A stretch of DNA of 64,000 nucleotides from Nemophila menziesii. Taxonomy: Eukaryota > Streptophyta > Magnoliopsida > Boraginales > Hydrophyllaceae. The stretch is taken from contig JARWIR010000005.1 of NCBI GenBank assembly GCA_029959085.1, positions 4,032,501 to 4,096,500 of the forward strand, given 5' to 3'. Position numbers and translations under genes: made by a program. Below are positions 46,053 through 57,986 of the stretch, piece after piece (the first letter of the stretch is position 1; every line of letters starts with the position of its first letter). The notes below the pieces were generated by a model. It was not told the DNA's origin, ran no database searches, and saw nothing but the letters and a program-made list of their open reading frames with translations.

Positions 46053-46668
46053 TGTCTGTGGGATTATGTGAAGTGTATTGGTCTTGTGTGGAACATTGAC
46101 CAAGTCAATGCTTATGTGGACCAGAAGACTTTTACACTTGGCTCGTGACTTGGCCATACGGTGTCGTTTTTACTTAAAGGAATGCGGAGCTATTATGGAG
46201 CGTTGATCTTATTTTATATGGACGGTTGAGATTAAAGCTCGAGGATGTCTCATATATATACCCTCTTCTCTCCTTAACCTCATTCATTCTTTCGTTCACG
46301 TTTTAGTTAAAACTCTCTCGCCTCTTTACGAGACAAACTAGGGTTTGCTCTATATTCTTGATCAATCTGTAATCTCTTGTAATAGTTAGTGTAATCTATT
46401 GAATCGTGCTGATTCAAAGCTAGATATTCAGCGTAGTTGAGTATTGGTTAGATTTGCTGGGTCTATTCATTAGGGTTGGTTGATTCAAGTGGTTTATGTA
46501 ATCGTGAAGATTGTAATCAGTGATAAACAGTGGTGATAGTGGAATGACGCTCTCTAATCCGAGCCCAACGTGGATGTAGACTATTTTGTCGAACCACGAT
46601 AATATCCTGTGTTCTTACTTTTCTGTTTGTCTTTAATTCTTGTTTTAAACCTATTCAAAACTCAATCA
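46053..46668 (+). repeat. Solo LTR, copia type
   Basis: 616 bp, TGTCTGTGGG...CTCAATCA, duplication AATAC at 46048-46052 and 46669-46673. The sequence before the end (CCCAACGTGGATGTAGACTA, then CGAACCACG) is characteristic of plant copia LTRs. A TATA-like ATATATATACCC lies near 46252. No internal region is left. Confidence 0.82.
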
Positions 46669-46673
46669 AATAC

Positions 46674-47640
46674 TCAACGTATTTACAACACTGTCATTTC
46701 CTACTCGTGGTATATTTTTATCTATAGTGTTGTTATTATTTATTATTTCGTCTTTATTATTATTTGTGTTGTCTATGCTTTTCTTGTTAACTTTTTCATC
46801 TTCTCTTAGATTATTGGATTATTAAGTGTTATTTTATATGTTTTAATAAGATCATAAATTATCAACTCTATCAACTCAGTTTGCATTTATATACAATTTT
46901 TAAATAATATATTTCTACTATGTCTCTTCAATATTTTTAATATAGTATGTATTTTAACATTTTTAGATAAAATATATATTTTAATTAAATGAAATGCATG
47001 AATTACGATTGTATTCTCACATCTATATACTTAATTATATTTTGTTAAATCTAATTATGAAAATGCAATATGATAATATATGATTTGTTAAGTTTAATTT
47101 GCTAATCACCGTAAGGGGATTATTTAATAATCATAACAACCATGAAGGGCAGAGGGTAGGGACTCAATGGGTTACGGTTATTCAAAAATATTGATTAGAA
47201 TTAGATGCTTAGCTTTCAAGGTCTTTGATATATATAGAGAGAGGAAACGCATGTTTAGATTGAATATGATATATCGGAGCTTCTCAAAAGTAATTTTACA
47301 TCAATACATCAAATTAGTTATGATGATATATTATATGTGATAGAGGTAACGGAAAAAAAGAATAATTTATAATCCTATTTTGGAGGATATAATTAATATG
47401 ATGTGAGTATTTTTCATGGTTGTAAGACGTTTATTAAAAATATAATGGACAATCGTAACTAACAAAATAATATTTCTTGAAAATCTAATTTTAATAATTT
47501 TCTTTTGAACGGAAATTTAACAATTATAACATACTATTATATAACTTGGTATCTGCATCATGCAAAAGATACTCAAACATATATAATTTTTCTTTCGTAA
47601 TAGTTTCTTTTGGATGAAATAACCGGTAAACTATATACTA
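46674..47640. other. Unassigned AT-rich DNA
   Basis: No gene, RNA or ordered repeat seen. The LINE to the right may end in here. Confidence 0.5.
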
Positions 47641-47689
47641 ATCGCCATTTAGCCAATCCTGAGTCAAGCGAATTGGGGGACCAGGAGTT

Positions 47690-48410
47690 GATGCCCCGCT
47701 TCCAAAACGGTCCTCTGCCTAACTGTACGCGCGGTACGGTCTGTCATCTTGTCGAATCTTCGCGGTAGATGTTTGAAAAATATGTTCCCATGTTCTTCAG
47801 CAATCCGTCTGACCCGCTTGATAAATGATTTGACTTTCCACAACGCAGTTGGCAGCGACCTGATGCCTTGAATAATATCAAGGTTGTCCGAGCAGATAAT
47901 GGTTTTCTTTTTGGTATCATGTAGACCTGTATTAGTGGCTTCAAGTACCGCAAACGCTTCCTACTCGGGTAGCCGAGTCTGCCCAATACCATTTTCAAAA
48001 ATATAATCCTATTGCCTGATTGTGTATTACGTTTAACGGTTTCGATTCCACTATGTTCCGATATGGCCTTGAATGATGTGTCACAAGTAAAAATCGTTTA
48101 AGTACCAATAATCTCGTTAGGTGTCCATGGGTTTGACATGTTTCTGGGTTGCGACCTTTGTAAAGGAGTCTGGTCCTAATCGTTTCCAAATAGGCCGGTC
48201 ATACCGGCATGAAGAGTTATATGGACGTTGCGTGTGTCCAGTTGAGCGAATTCATGAATGGATTTCATTTTTTGTTTCCAAATGTTCCACAGTGTTAGCA
48301 AAATATATGTCGTAACTCTTTTATCGTCCCATAATGTATCCACTGTTGTCTTGCTTTGCCTGACCAGTAAATCATTTCTCGTGTCCATTACATCTTTAGT
48401 TGGTATCAAA
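47690..48410 (-). pseudogene. LINE zf-RVT/RNase H remnant
   Basis: Pieces in two frames: ILLTLWNIWKQKMKSIHEF (link region typical before RNase H) and a frame containing AFAVLEATNTGLHDTKKKTI, typical of the plant LINE RNase H domain. Several stops. Confidence 0.6.
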
Positions 48411-48659
48411 TATACATTTCTTCCTCATGTGCTCTTTGTGAGAATGGTCCATTAGTAACTGTAATGAGTTGACGTTCAAATTCTTAGATTCTGTTTTTGT
48501 TATTAGAAAATATGGTCTTGCTCCAATTAGTCAACGCATCTGTGGTTTTATTCCTTTTGTGTATCACTTGTTAAATCGATCCAGTGTCACTAGAATTACC
48601 CAAGCAGTGGAGATAATTGCCTTCCAGTCTAGGTGTTAGAACCAATTTGTTTCAAATTT

Positions 48660-49330
48660 GAAATGCAGGTTGTTACGTCTTCCCCTTCCATGTGGGTAAA
48701 GAATAATTGGTGAGTGAAATGATCCCATAGCAAGAGGTGTAAAACGAGCGCATTTGGATGTTTCTACATCCATTCAGTTGTGGAAAATGCCTTGTCAATT
48801 TTAGATATAACATAATTGTGGTTTGTGCGGTTGTTGTACCAAGTGTAATAGCTTCCAAAAGTATGAATTTTAGTTAACAGATTGTTAGAAGTAAAAATAT
48901 TAAAGTTGAGGATATGATGTTGTTTGCTGGGATTTTGCTAAGTCGTTTTTGCGAGTTGAGGATGTCATTAAAGTCCCCAATGATAAGGCATGTTTCGTCA
49001 TAGTTTGATTTCCAATTACTAAGGTAGTTGTAAATTAGTTGTCGTTCACTGGGCATACAAAAACACATAGTAATAAGGAAATACATTGTCAGTCATTCTA
49101 ATATTAATATAGCAGGGGCTATAATGCAAAATATTAAAAGAGACAGGTTTGTTCCAAACTAAATAAAAAAAAACCAGCGTGATCCAAACTACCCTGGGGA
49201 TTAACAATAAAAAAGTTATAGTTCAACCTACGAACCACCAACGGATCATCTCTATCCGTCAACATAGTCTCACAAAAGCACCACGGTGGGTTTATGTTTT
49301 TCCACCATGGCCCTCTACACCTGAATCGTC
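48660..49330 (-). pseudogene. LINE endonuclease remnant
   Basis: Pieces in different frames match the exonuclease-endonuclease-phosphatase fold in order: EKHKPTVVLL near 49310, CLIIGDFNDIL near 48970, and YTWYNNRTNHNYVISKIDKA near 48830-48780. Stops and shifts separate them. Confidence 0.65.
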
Positions 49331-50987
49331 AGGGGGGCTTATCCTCTGACAGTTCCAAAAGAATGTGATCATTTTCTACATGCAGCCAACCCCGGGTGAC
49401 CGCTACCTCAACCTCCTCTATTACCTCTGTCTCCTCTTCCCACCACCTTCCCAGTGATTCTTCTATATTCTTTATCAAATACGCTCCTTCCATCTGACTA
49501 TGATGCACCATGTGTTTCACCTCTGTCAACCTTCTTTGTAGGTGGAGTTCCCATAGACTGCGTCTCCTCTTCAGGATCCTCCTCTTTATCTGACTCAGTG
49601 TCATTATCATCAACCTCGTAGAATTCTTCAAAATCACTATTAATAAACTCCAAATTATTGTTCTCATCTTCATCCTCTGCAGAATCTTTAGTTTCACTAC
49701 CTGCCTCTTGTTCAACCCTCATTTGTCTATTACCATGTGCGCTAAAAATTGTTAAAACTCCTTTTACGTATCTTATTCAAAGTGTCATTCAAGTTCATAT
49801 ACTATAAGCTTCCACATCCCGATTCATTATCTCCCTCTGAGTTTTCACTGACGAGTCTATTTCTTATACCTCGTTTGCCTTCATTATCTTGAAACAATCT
49901 AGGAACTGAGGGTGTTTCAGAATTACCCACATTTTTCTCCACTTCTTCAGTATTGTTCACGTTTTCAGTTTCATCATCACTAAGAATTATAGTCCTTACA
50001 ACTTGACCGTTCAACGTACCTCTATGGGCTGCCTCATTAATAATTTCAATTAGAGTGGTCCCTTTCCTTCCTCCCTGCTCTCCCTCATGTCATTATCATC
50101 ATCTCCATCTGAATCATCCCCATTACCTCGTTTGCCAACTTCCCTAGCATTGTTATTATGTCATTTTGTCTTAAGCTCAGCGTCCCTTCCCAACCCAGGT
50201 GGTGGAGAGTCTTCCCTTTGGTTCTAAGTAAACCCTTCAATGTGAGGGCCAAAATCACCTCGAACTCGCTTCCTTAGTCCATACAACAGTTGATCGAGTA
50301 TCTCCCTTATGACATTTTACATGCTCGAGGTGAAGAACCTAAACTTAATTGCAGACAACCCCTCCTTCTTAGCTAGGTCACTACACTTATCCTTTTTATG
50401 TCCCAGTTTCCCACACGCAAAGCAAAACAACCCCATGTTTTTATACGAAATGTTAACCCACGCAATGCCATCCTCTTGTCTCAGATAAACTCCTGCGGGA
50501 ACTAGGTCCAAAACCCTGAACTTGACCCTAAACCTAAGAGTTATAACCACTTCCATGTTCATTTCAAGGAAATCTATTTCCTCCAGGTCAGCAAAACACC
50601 TAGTGATTGTTTTAACAGTATTAATTGTGTTTTGGATGAATATCCATTGACTTGCACCCAAACAACGGAGTAATTATATTCAGTGTAAGTGTCATTAAAT
50701 GTGCCATATCCTTTACAGAAAGCCGCATGATAACCAATAGCATTACCAGGTCTAAGACCCCAAAGTCTATCAAATGCACGTTTGATATCAATTTCCAACT
50801 TGAAGATATTAGTGCTTACCTCAGAAACTCTAACGTTGCCTCGCATCAACCATCAATCAAATAGCAGTTTCCTTGCGAAGTGATCCACACTTCGAACTCT
50901 GGTGTCTAAACTAATAACTCCAATATTTGCATCCTCCGAATCCTCGAGATGGAAAATCGAAAGTGCATGACGGGAGTGAGTAGCCAT
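49330..50987 (-). pseudogene. LINE ORF1 (DUF4283 and zinc-knuckle type)
   Basis: Starts MATHSRHALSIFHLEDSEDA at 50987, reaches a stop near 50851 and continues in other frames. It shows a DUF4283-like part (VVWVQVNGY), then a zinc knuckle CFACGKLGHKKDKC near 50420-50380. A long acidic, low-complexity tail follows (50014-49330). It would bind element RNA; it is not functional now. Confidence 0.65.
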
Positions 50988-52500
50988 GAAAAGAAAATAT
51001 GCGAGTGTAACGAAAGGAGCACGAAAGAAAAAAGAGTTTATTCACGTTTGAAGAAAAGATATAGAATTGAAAGTAGAAAGCATTTATAAAAGTAGAGTAG
51101 TTTTTTGTAAAGTGTTTAAGAGAGAAGGTAAGATTAAGAGTACAATTATCGTGTTATATATAGTACTTCAAGTAAGTGGCATTGATTAAGCGGTGTTGAA
51201 GATAAAAACAATAATCCAGATGTCTTAATGACAAGGGATTAGTAATGGTATTATCAGTGTTAAACACTTCCACGTGTACCGTACTATGGAAGTTGAAGAG
51301 TCTAGAAGACTTTAAGCCAAGTTCTATCCTTGTAGTCTGGTGTCCCGCGTCTCCTCGGTTCCTGCATGCACGCCAACTCAAGAGAATCGGTGAACAAGTA
51401 AATACCCTTACCAGCTTCGTCTCATGCCACATGTGATGAACTCTGAAACGCCAAAGTAGAAATTCCATTCTTGTGATTCCTCTAGACTCCTTCTCTTTTC
51501 TGATCAGTCCCCTATTTCTCATTCCTTTACGCGTCTCCCAAATTCCTTTTTTGGAATTTATGTTGCTCGTATGAGAGTTTTAATACTTTCTCCACTAGTG
51601 TTTAATTTCGGAACTCCTTTCTCCCCCATCCACCTCCAAACCATTTGTACATCCGTATCTAGTACCCAACAAATAGATTTACATATCTCCTTCTTACCAA
51701 TAGAACGAAAATTTCCTATTCTGAAATCGTATAGACAGGTTATACCATTGACTCTGCTCCCATGAGCTCCTCGGAGTCCACCAGACATAAGTTGTTCCCG
51801 ATTACCCAGTTGTACCTTAGCTTGCAACTCGTTTTCACCCACCTCTCTACATCCAGAGTAGTGAGCCTGATAGAGCGAGTAGATAATCAGCGTTTTCAGA
51901 TCGTTCCCCTTCTTTTCGTTGGTTATCATCGTCGGTGCGTCCTCTCCGAGATCTCTAAATAGAAATTGTCTCCCTGTCATGTACAAATTCAAAACCCTAA
52001 CCGAAATCATGCCTTTTTTCTCTGTGCAATCCAACCTCGTAAAAATGCGCTTGCCCTCGTTGCTCTTCCAACACACCCGTGAAAGTAGTAGATGTAATTG
52101 ATATGTTGCCATAAACCCCAAAATGGGAAGGTATTGGGATCACATACGTTGTGAGCCCCATCAATCACTCGGACCCCGTAGACACCGTAAGAGATTAAAC
52201 CGAAGAAGATGAAAGAGAAGATATGAAAATTATATCCAAAATGAAACCCTAGAAAAATCGTCTAAAATCACATATAGTGAAGCCATACTACGTGAGAATT
52301 GGTCTCTGTGTTTGACAATAGCTAGAGAAAAGATAACATCAAGAAACACAATTACGTCTATTTATGGAAAATAAACACACTTTATAAAGCAACTTCATAC
52401 AACACTTATTCTCATACTTTTGACCATTTATAGCGAAATTCTTCCGTCATTTCTGTTATCTACCCACATTACCTATTACTTCATTTACAATTCATTTCTT
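50988..52500. other. Unassigned region upstream of the LINE ORF1
   Basis: A 187-codon open frame lies on the minus strand at 52121-51558 but has no motif I recognise, and shorter frames overlap it on the other strand. It could be LINE leader sequence or an older captured piece. I do not call a gene. Confidence 0.4.
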
Positions 52501-53148
52501 TATTCCTTCATCTTACTCTTTTCACCGTACATCCCATATTATGTATAATTTTTTTTTGTACAAGATGGTAAACGAATGAGATTCTACAAACCTCCTAGTA
52601 GGTAAAAATTAATAATTCTGGAGGTTTCCCCTTGTTTCTAGAACCATATATCAAATAATATTTTCATTTAACACAAGTATTTGTAACTATCTAAGACTAT
52701 TATTAACTACTATATTAATATTATGACATAGTATCTTAAATTTCGTAACAGTACCTTGTTATTATAATTAATTACAAATTATGTCATTCAATATTAGACT
52801 GAAATTTTACTTTCCTATATTATATTAGGTAAAATACAACATTTATACTTTTATACGTTTGAGCAAAATATTGCAAATCTCCCTTTAGATCAAATTGCAT
52901 TTCATTTTTGTAAAGTTTAATTTTTTATTTAATTTAATATTTTTAGCTCTTTCTTCTCCATGCTCTATCTTCATAGACAACATATTAGTTTATTATAAGA
53001 ATTCCCTTTCTTTTACAAATTACATAGGAGGTCAAAATAAAATCCTACCTAAAGCAGGGTGAAAATATCATTCTAGGCATTGCCTGCTAGCTAGGACCTT
53101 TTACCCCTGGTTTTTTAAATTAATTCCACATGCTAAATGAAACTTTAC
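52501..53148. other. Intergenic DNA upstream of the PIN gene
   Basis: AT-rich; nothing else recognised. Confidence 0.5.
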
Positions 53149-53158
53149 TATATATTTA
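53149..53158 (+). promoter_or_regulatory. Possible TATA box of the PIN gene
   Basis: TATATATTTA, 45-54 bp upstream of the ATG. This would give a very short 5' leader. Confidence 0.4.
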
Positions 53159-53202
53159 GGTCTCCATAATCTTAAAAACAACCTTAAGCCATATCTACTA
53201 CA

Positions 53203-55155
53203 ATGATTTCCATAACCAATACCTTGGACATTGTAGCATCCATAGTACCACTATACGTTGCCATGGCTTTAGCCTACGTTTCTGTACGATGTTTCAACCT
53301 CTTTACACCAGATCAATGTTCAGGCATCAACAAATTTGTCTCGAAATTCTCAATCCCCTTTCTGTCTTTTCAAGTCATCTCTAACAACAACCCTTATAAC
53401 ATGAACCTTAAACTTATGTACGCTGATTTTCTTCAGAAGTTTCTTGCTTTTTTCGTATTGGCTATTATAGCCAAATTAAACCCAAAAGGGAGTTTTAGTT
53501 GGGTTATAACTGGTGTTTCTTTATCTACATTGCCAAATACTCTTATTCTGGGAATTCCGTTAATAAGAGCTATGTATGGTGATGAAGCTGCGAAACTCTT
53601 GGCTCAGATTATTGTGTTACAAAGCGTGATTTGGTTTAATCTTCTCCTATTACTGTTTGAGATTAATGCTTTCAACAACTCAAATGATTCAGGTTTGTGA
53701 ATAAATTCACATTTCATATAATTTGTGTCATTAGTCCTTGTGTTCATTGAAATATATATAATACATTAGAATGGTAAGGAAAAGAGTGACTAAGAATTGC
53801 TTATAAAAAAACAAAATTGTGCGGTGTATACATATATAAAATAAGGGGGTATGTGACTATGTGAGTATAATTCTTAGATTTCACAAAAATATATAAAGCG
53901 TTCCTTGCGTAACACAAGGGTACATTTGCTTAATTTAAGATATTATAGGGACTAACGTTGCAAATTATATGTTACAAGGAGAGCTGGAGGACCCTCAAAA
54001 AACACAAAGGGAAGAAGAATCACAGGAGATAAAGATTAAAACACCGAGAGAAACAAAATTTAAACTCATTCTTTTGACCATGGGAAGGAAACTTATCAGT
54101 AATCCCAACATTCATGCAACTCTGCTAGGTATTATCTGGTCCATTATACACTTCAGGTAAGCTTAATGAACACTAATTTCACTAACATAAAGTGATCGCT
54201 TTTTCTATTTTTATTCTTGATCTGACTCGGATTTGGGATTCAGGTTTGGAATAAAGTTGCCTAAGGTTGTTGATAAATCAATATCAATATTATCAGATGG
54301 AGGACTTGGAATGGCAATGTTCAGCTTAGGTATATATATAAAACTAATCAAATTTATGTTCTAATTTTGTTACAATGTTACTCTTTTTGTATTGCCAAGC
54401 TTTAAATCCGCGTGTCCTTTTTCTTATAATAACATTTTACTCCTGCATGTAACAATAATGAAAATACAAAAAAAAATGACTAATATTGTAAAAATAAGGT
54501 ATTAAAATGTTAAGTTTTCAATAAAAATGACTGATTGTTACAAAATCTAAAGATAAGGACTAAACTGTTTTTGCGAGGTTTGAATGACACTAATACTCGT
54601 TCAGGTTTTGAAGAGACTCGGGGCACAAACTATATCATTCACACTATTATTATTGTTCACTTTTAGGTCTATTCATGGCTTCACGAGCTAGTATCATACC
54701 ATGTGGGACCCGCAAGGCAACATTAGCCATGGCAATGAGATTTATCATTGGACCGGGACTCATGGCAGTTTGTTCCCTTGTTTTCGGGATGAAGGGAACA
54801 CTGTTTAATATCTCAATTCTCCAAGCAGCTCTCCCTCAAGGAATTGTGCCGTTTGTGTTTGCTGAGGAGTATAAAGTACATCCAGACATACTGAGTACAG
54901 GGTAATTATCCAACTTCTGATAAATAGCACCATTGGTCCTTTTAATACGTGCAGTGGCGGAATATATCCATGTGCTTCGAAAGTCCGAAATACTGGGGGT
55001 ATGTTTGTCTGTTTCGTATATAACACGGACCAATGGGGCAATTAAGGAAAATATATTATTTTGTATTAAATGATATTTAATATTGCAGGGTAGTCTTTGG
55101 TTTTTTAGTGGGCGTGCCGATCGCACTGGCCTATTATTTCCTGCTGGCATTATGA
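53203..55155 (+). CDS. PIN8: Short PIN auxin carrier, PIN8-like, five exons
   Basis: Exons 53203-53692, 53949-54156, 54244-54329, 54667-54901 and 55089-55155 join in frame with GT/AG at every junction to give 361 residues. N-terminal membrane region of about 155 residues ([30 protein letters not shown]); short charged central loop of about 50 residues ([20 protein letters not shown]); C-terminal membrane region ([48 protein letters not shown]). The small loop marks a short PIN, a type that moves auxin at the endoplasmic reticulum. The first exon resembles Arabidopsis PIN8 more than PIN5 from memory, and PIN8 acts in pollen. No lesion seen, so it looks functional. Orthology to PIN8 is inferred. 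Confidence 0.92.
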
Positions 55156-55438
55156 ATTAAGGAATTGCGTGGGATCAAAGATTTAATGGGAAAATAATTA
55201 ACATATTAATAGGTTGATTCAAAACTTGATTTGATTTGAAAGTGATCAAAACAATGATATATTATACATGTATGGACTATTAATCTGATTTTAGTCTCCT
55301 ATTGTTTTTGTGAATGTAATTGATCCATTAGATACAAATGGTGATATATTTCATATTCTTTGTTAAAAGTTCTAATAAAGATTGATTAATACATTTTCAT
55401 CTTTCGGGTGAAAGAAAAACCAAACATAATACCTCGTT
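55156..55438. other. Short spacer between two convergent genes
   Basis: 283 bp shared by the 3' ends of the PIN and pectate lyase genes. It must hold both polyadenylation regions; their transcripts may overlap. Confidence 0.6.
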
Positions 55439-57029
55439 CTAGCATTTCTTTCCAACTTTGCAACCAATAGCACCTGCGAATCTAGTTATCAAAGTGACGT
55501 GTGACCCATGGGCGGGCATCATTCTGTCAGCATAAACCATGTCTTTATGATGACTAATCCATCTGGTATCATCTCCAGATTGAACAAAGTATCCACCGTT
55601 CATCAAGAGATCTCCCTCGGATCTCCATACCCAGTGTTTCCAGTCATTTTCATTAGAATATAGTCTTTTTGTGACCTACATTTATAAATTAATTTTAAAA
55701 AAATCAAAATCAAAATCAGTTGTATGTGAATTTTTCAAATATAATAAAAGAAGAAATCAAATTTTTACCTCAGCAAACATAGGATTATTTGGAGCAATGA
55801 ATCTGTTACCCTGGCTAATGATTGTAGGATTTGAACTACCACCAACAGCATACTTTTGCCAATGAGTGTAGTCATTGTTTACGATATGGAAAAATCCAAA
55901 TCTACATCTCGGCATTCTTTCATTTAATCTCTTTCCAAAATGATTAAATGCAATCGTAACTTGCATTTTCTTATCTTGGGGGAAACTATCACTTGCACCC
56001 ATTAGCATAACCTGTTACATATCATACATCAAAAAATAAAACATTGTAAAAGGATATAAGGTAAATTTACATGGTCATGATCCGTGAAGTGATTGTTTGA
56101 GATGGTGACAGCAGTTGATTCATGGACTACATCAATCATTCCGTCGTAACATTTTTTCATCGAAACATGATCGATCCAAATATGAGAGCTTCCGAAAACT
56201 TGGATAGCATCTCCATCACTTCTTTGCCTTAATCCGATATGATTTTGAGAATCAGCAATAAGACCACCAGATCCTTCTTTGATGTTTTTCATGTAAATAC
56301 CGTGAATAATAATATGCTTGACGAATTGGATCATGATACCGGACCCACCAGAAATGAAAACTTTCCTGCCACGCCCATCAATTGTCTTGTATGAAGTAAT
56401 GATCAGCTCTTGTTGAAGTTTAATGTTCATGCTACGTTTAAATACGATCCACAATGGTCTATTTTGAATCACGGCGTGACGAAGAGTCCCTGGTTTTGGG
56501 AATTGAACATTATCATCAGAAGGGTCGTATACTACATAATAAGCTCCGTCTCTACCACCAATAGCATTTGCTCCGAAACCCATAGCGCAACTTGCAAGTC
56601 TTTTTCTATGGGAAGCCCAATAAGGGTCGCATCTCCAGCATCTATCTATTGGGTTAGTAGCCATACATGGTCCCTTATATTTCTTAGTTCCCAAACTTCT
56701 CCTTGTACTGTTTGATCCTTGTGGTAACGCTAAGGATAAGGCCCTATAACATTGGTTTGTAGTAACATTCAGGGTTGATCATGTAAATTTGTTAACATGA
56801 TAAATAAAAAAGGATTGAATTTGAAAACATACTCGTGGACGGCATTATTAAATGCTTTTGTGACGTTTAATGGGTCTGGCACGTAGGCGTCATGGAAAAC
56901 TTGTCGGGCCTCCTCGGATCGTTTTAACCAACTTTCATCCCATTCGGCGATGTTAGCTGTTCCGATAGGGAGAACCACACCGAAGATAAAACATAATAAT
57001 ATTAATAATTTAGATTTGGATATCGCCAT
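55439..57029 (-). CDS. Pectate lyase (family PL1), four exons, one apparent frameshift
   Basis: Exons (minus strand): 57029-56833, 56744-56071, 56011-55769, 55675-55439, about 449 residues allowing for the shift. The start at 57029 gives a signal peptide ([20 protein letters not shown]); an upstream ATG would put polar residues before it. Family motifs: [53 protein letters not shown] with the conserved catalytic-region arginines, and [15 protein letters not shown]. It would cleave cell-wall pectate by beta-elimination outside the cell. The frame changes near 56698-56705 (AGGAAGAAGTTTGGG carries one extra base relative to the expected reading), which ends translation after about 85 residues. 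This may be a true pseudogene, a sequencing error, or avoided by other splicing (for example exon 1 ending after CACGAGTAT and exon 2 starting at 56730). Confidence 0.85.
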
Positions 57030-57060
57030 GATATATATATTTTTAAATGATAAATTAATA

Positions 57061-57110
57061 TTTGAACTGCGCAAGGTCAACCACTTCTGGTTGATCTTGC
57101 GTAGTTTAAA
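57061..57110. repeat. 22-bp inverted repeat in the pectate lyase 5' region
   Basis: Arms 57061-57082 and 57089-57110 around a 6-base loop. All 22 positions pair in plus-strand RNA if three G-U pairs are allowed. It lies 32-81 bp upstream of the start codon, within the probable leader. Confidence 0.8.
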
Positions 57111-57986
57111 ATGTATGTTTTTTCTATTAGCTAAACTTGTTTAAATAGGCGTCTAATAACTCCGCAATTCATGTAAATTGTGTGTTGAAAAAACAAGAAG
57201 GAAGTTAACTTTGTGTTTTCTTTTTTTTTTCACCATAGAGTCAAATTCGTTGGAGTGTGTTTTCAAACCAGGCGTTAGGCTGTAGATATTCGTGTACTTG
57301 GAATTCTTTTACTACATTGGAGCGCGATTATAATAGCAAAAAATAATTTTATTATCTTCAAGTCAAATCGTGACAATCTAGTCATCTAGTATTTAGCTAC
57401 TGACTAATCTATGTGCGCCATGTAGAAGGCCATTATTTCCAATATCATGACAAATGGACATTTTTGTTCTTCTTCTTCTTGCTTATTTCATGAGATTTCA
57501 CCTTCCATAAAAGTTAACTATGGATTTAGACCATGTTCCCTGCAGGACAATGTGATATTGTCACTGTGGTTGCATCAATACAGAACCATGCCTTGAGCGA
57601 TAAAGCCGGGGATACTTTTTTTATAAGCTAAGAAATACTCGATCTCAAATCCTGGCCTATGATTTTGATGGTATAGTTCAAAAATGAAAAACATACTATG
57701 TTTGATTATGCTACATATGATACTTATCGTTTTGTTTTATTGTTTAGGTAATCAGGGTTAGTGTAACGAAGCTAATCTAAATGGTATGTTCAAGCAAAAG
57801 AATGAGAAATCAAACAGGAATCTGAAAACAAAGCAACATATTTTATATGAAGAGTAAATTATTTATTTCCGTGATTTGATAAAAGATTTATTACCAACTA
57901 ATTCATGCAATGTCATTGGGTGATATTTGAGTAGTATGATTTTGGGTGGTATATATCATTACTCTTATATGAAATCCCATTTATCG
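57111..57986. other. Intergenic DNA upstream of the pectate lyase gene
   Basis: A TATA-like CCTATTTAA (minus strand) lies at 57148-57140. Nothing else recognised. Confidence 0.5.

Larger units (their letters stand above)
47641..50987 (-). mobile_element. Degenerate LINE (L1-type) with reverse transcriptase missing
   Basis: Minus strand, 5' to 3': gag-like ORF1 (50987-49330), endonuclease (49330-48660), then directly zf-RVT/RNase H-like sequence (48410-47690). The 2 kb or so of reverse transcriptase expected between endonuclease and RNase H is absent. Every part has frameshifts or stops. No clear poly(A) tail or target duplication was found. Confidence 0.72.

Noticed and set aside
51558..52121. 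187-codon open frame on the minus strand
   Set aside because: No recognisable domain, overlapping open frames on the other strand, and located upstream of a degenerate LINE. Kept only as an unassigned region.
57027..57080. Upstream in-frame ATG for the pectate lyase
   Set aside because: It would add 17 polar residues before a clear signal peptide and overlaps the inverted repeat; the ATG at 57029 is a better start.
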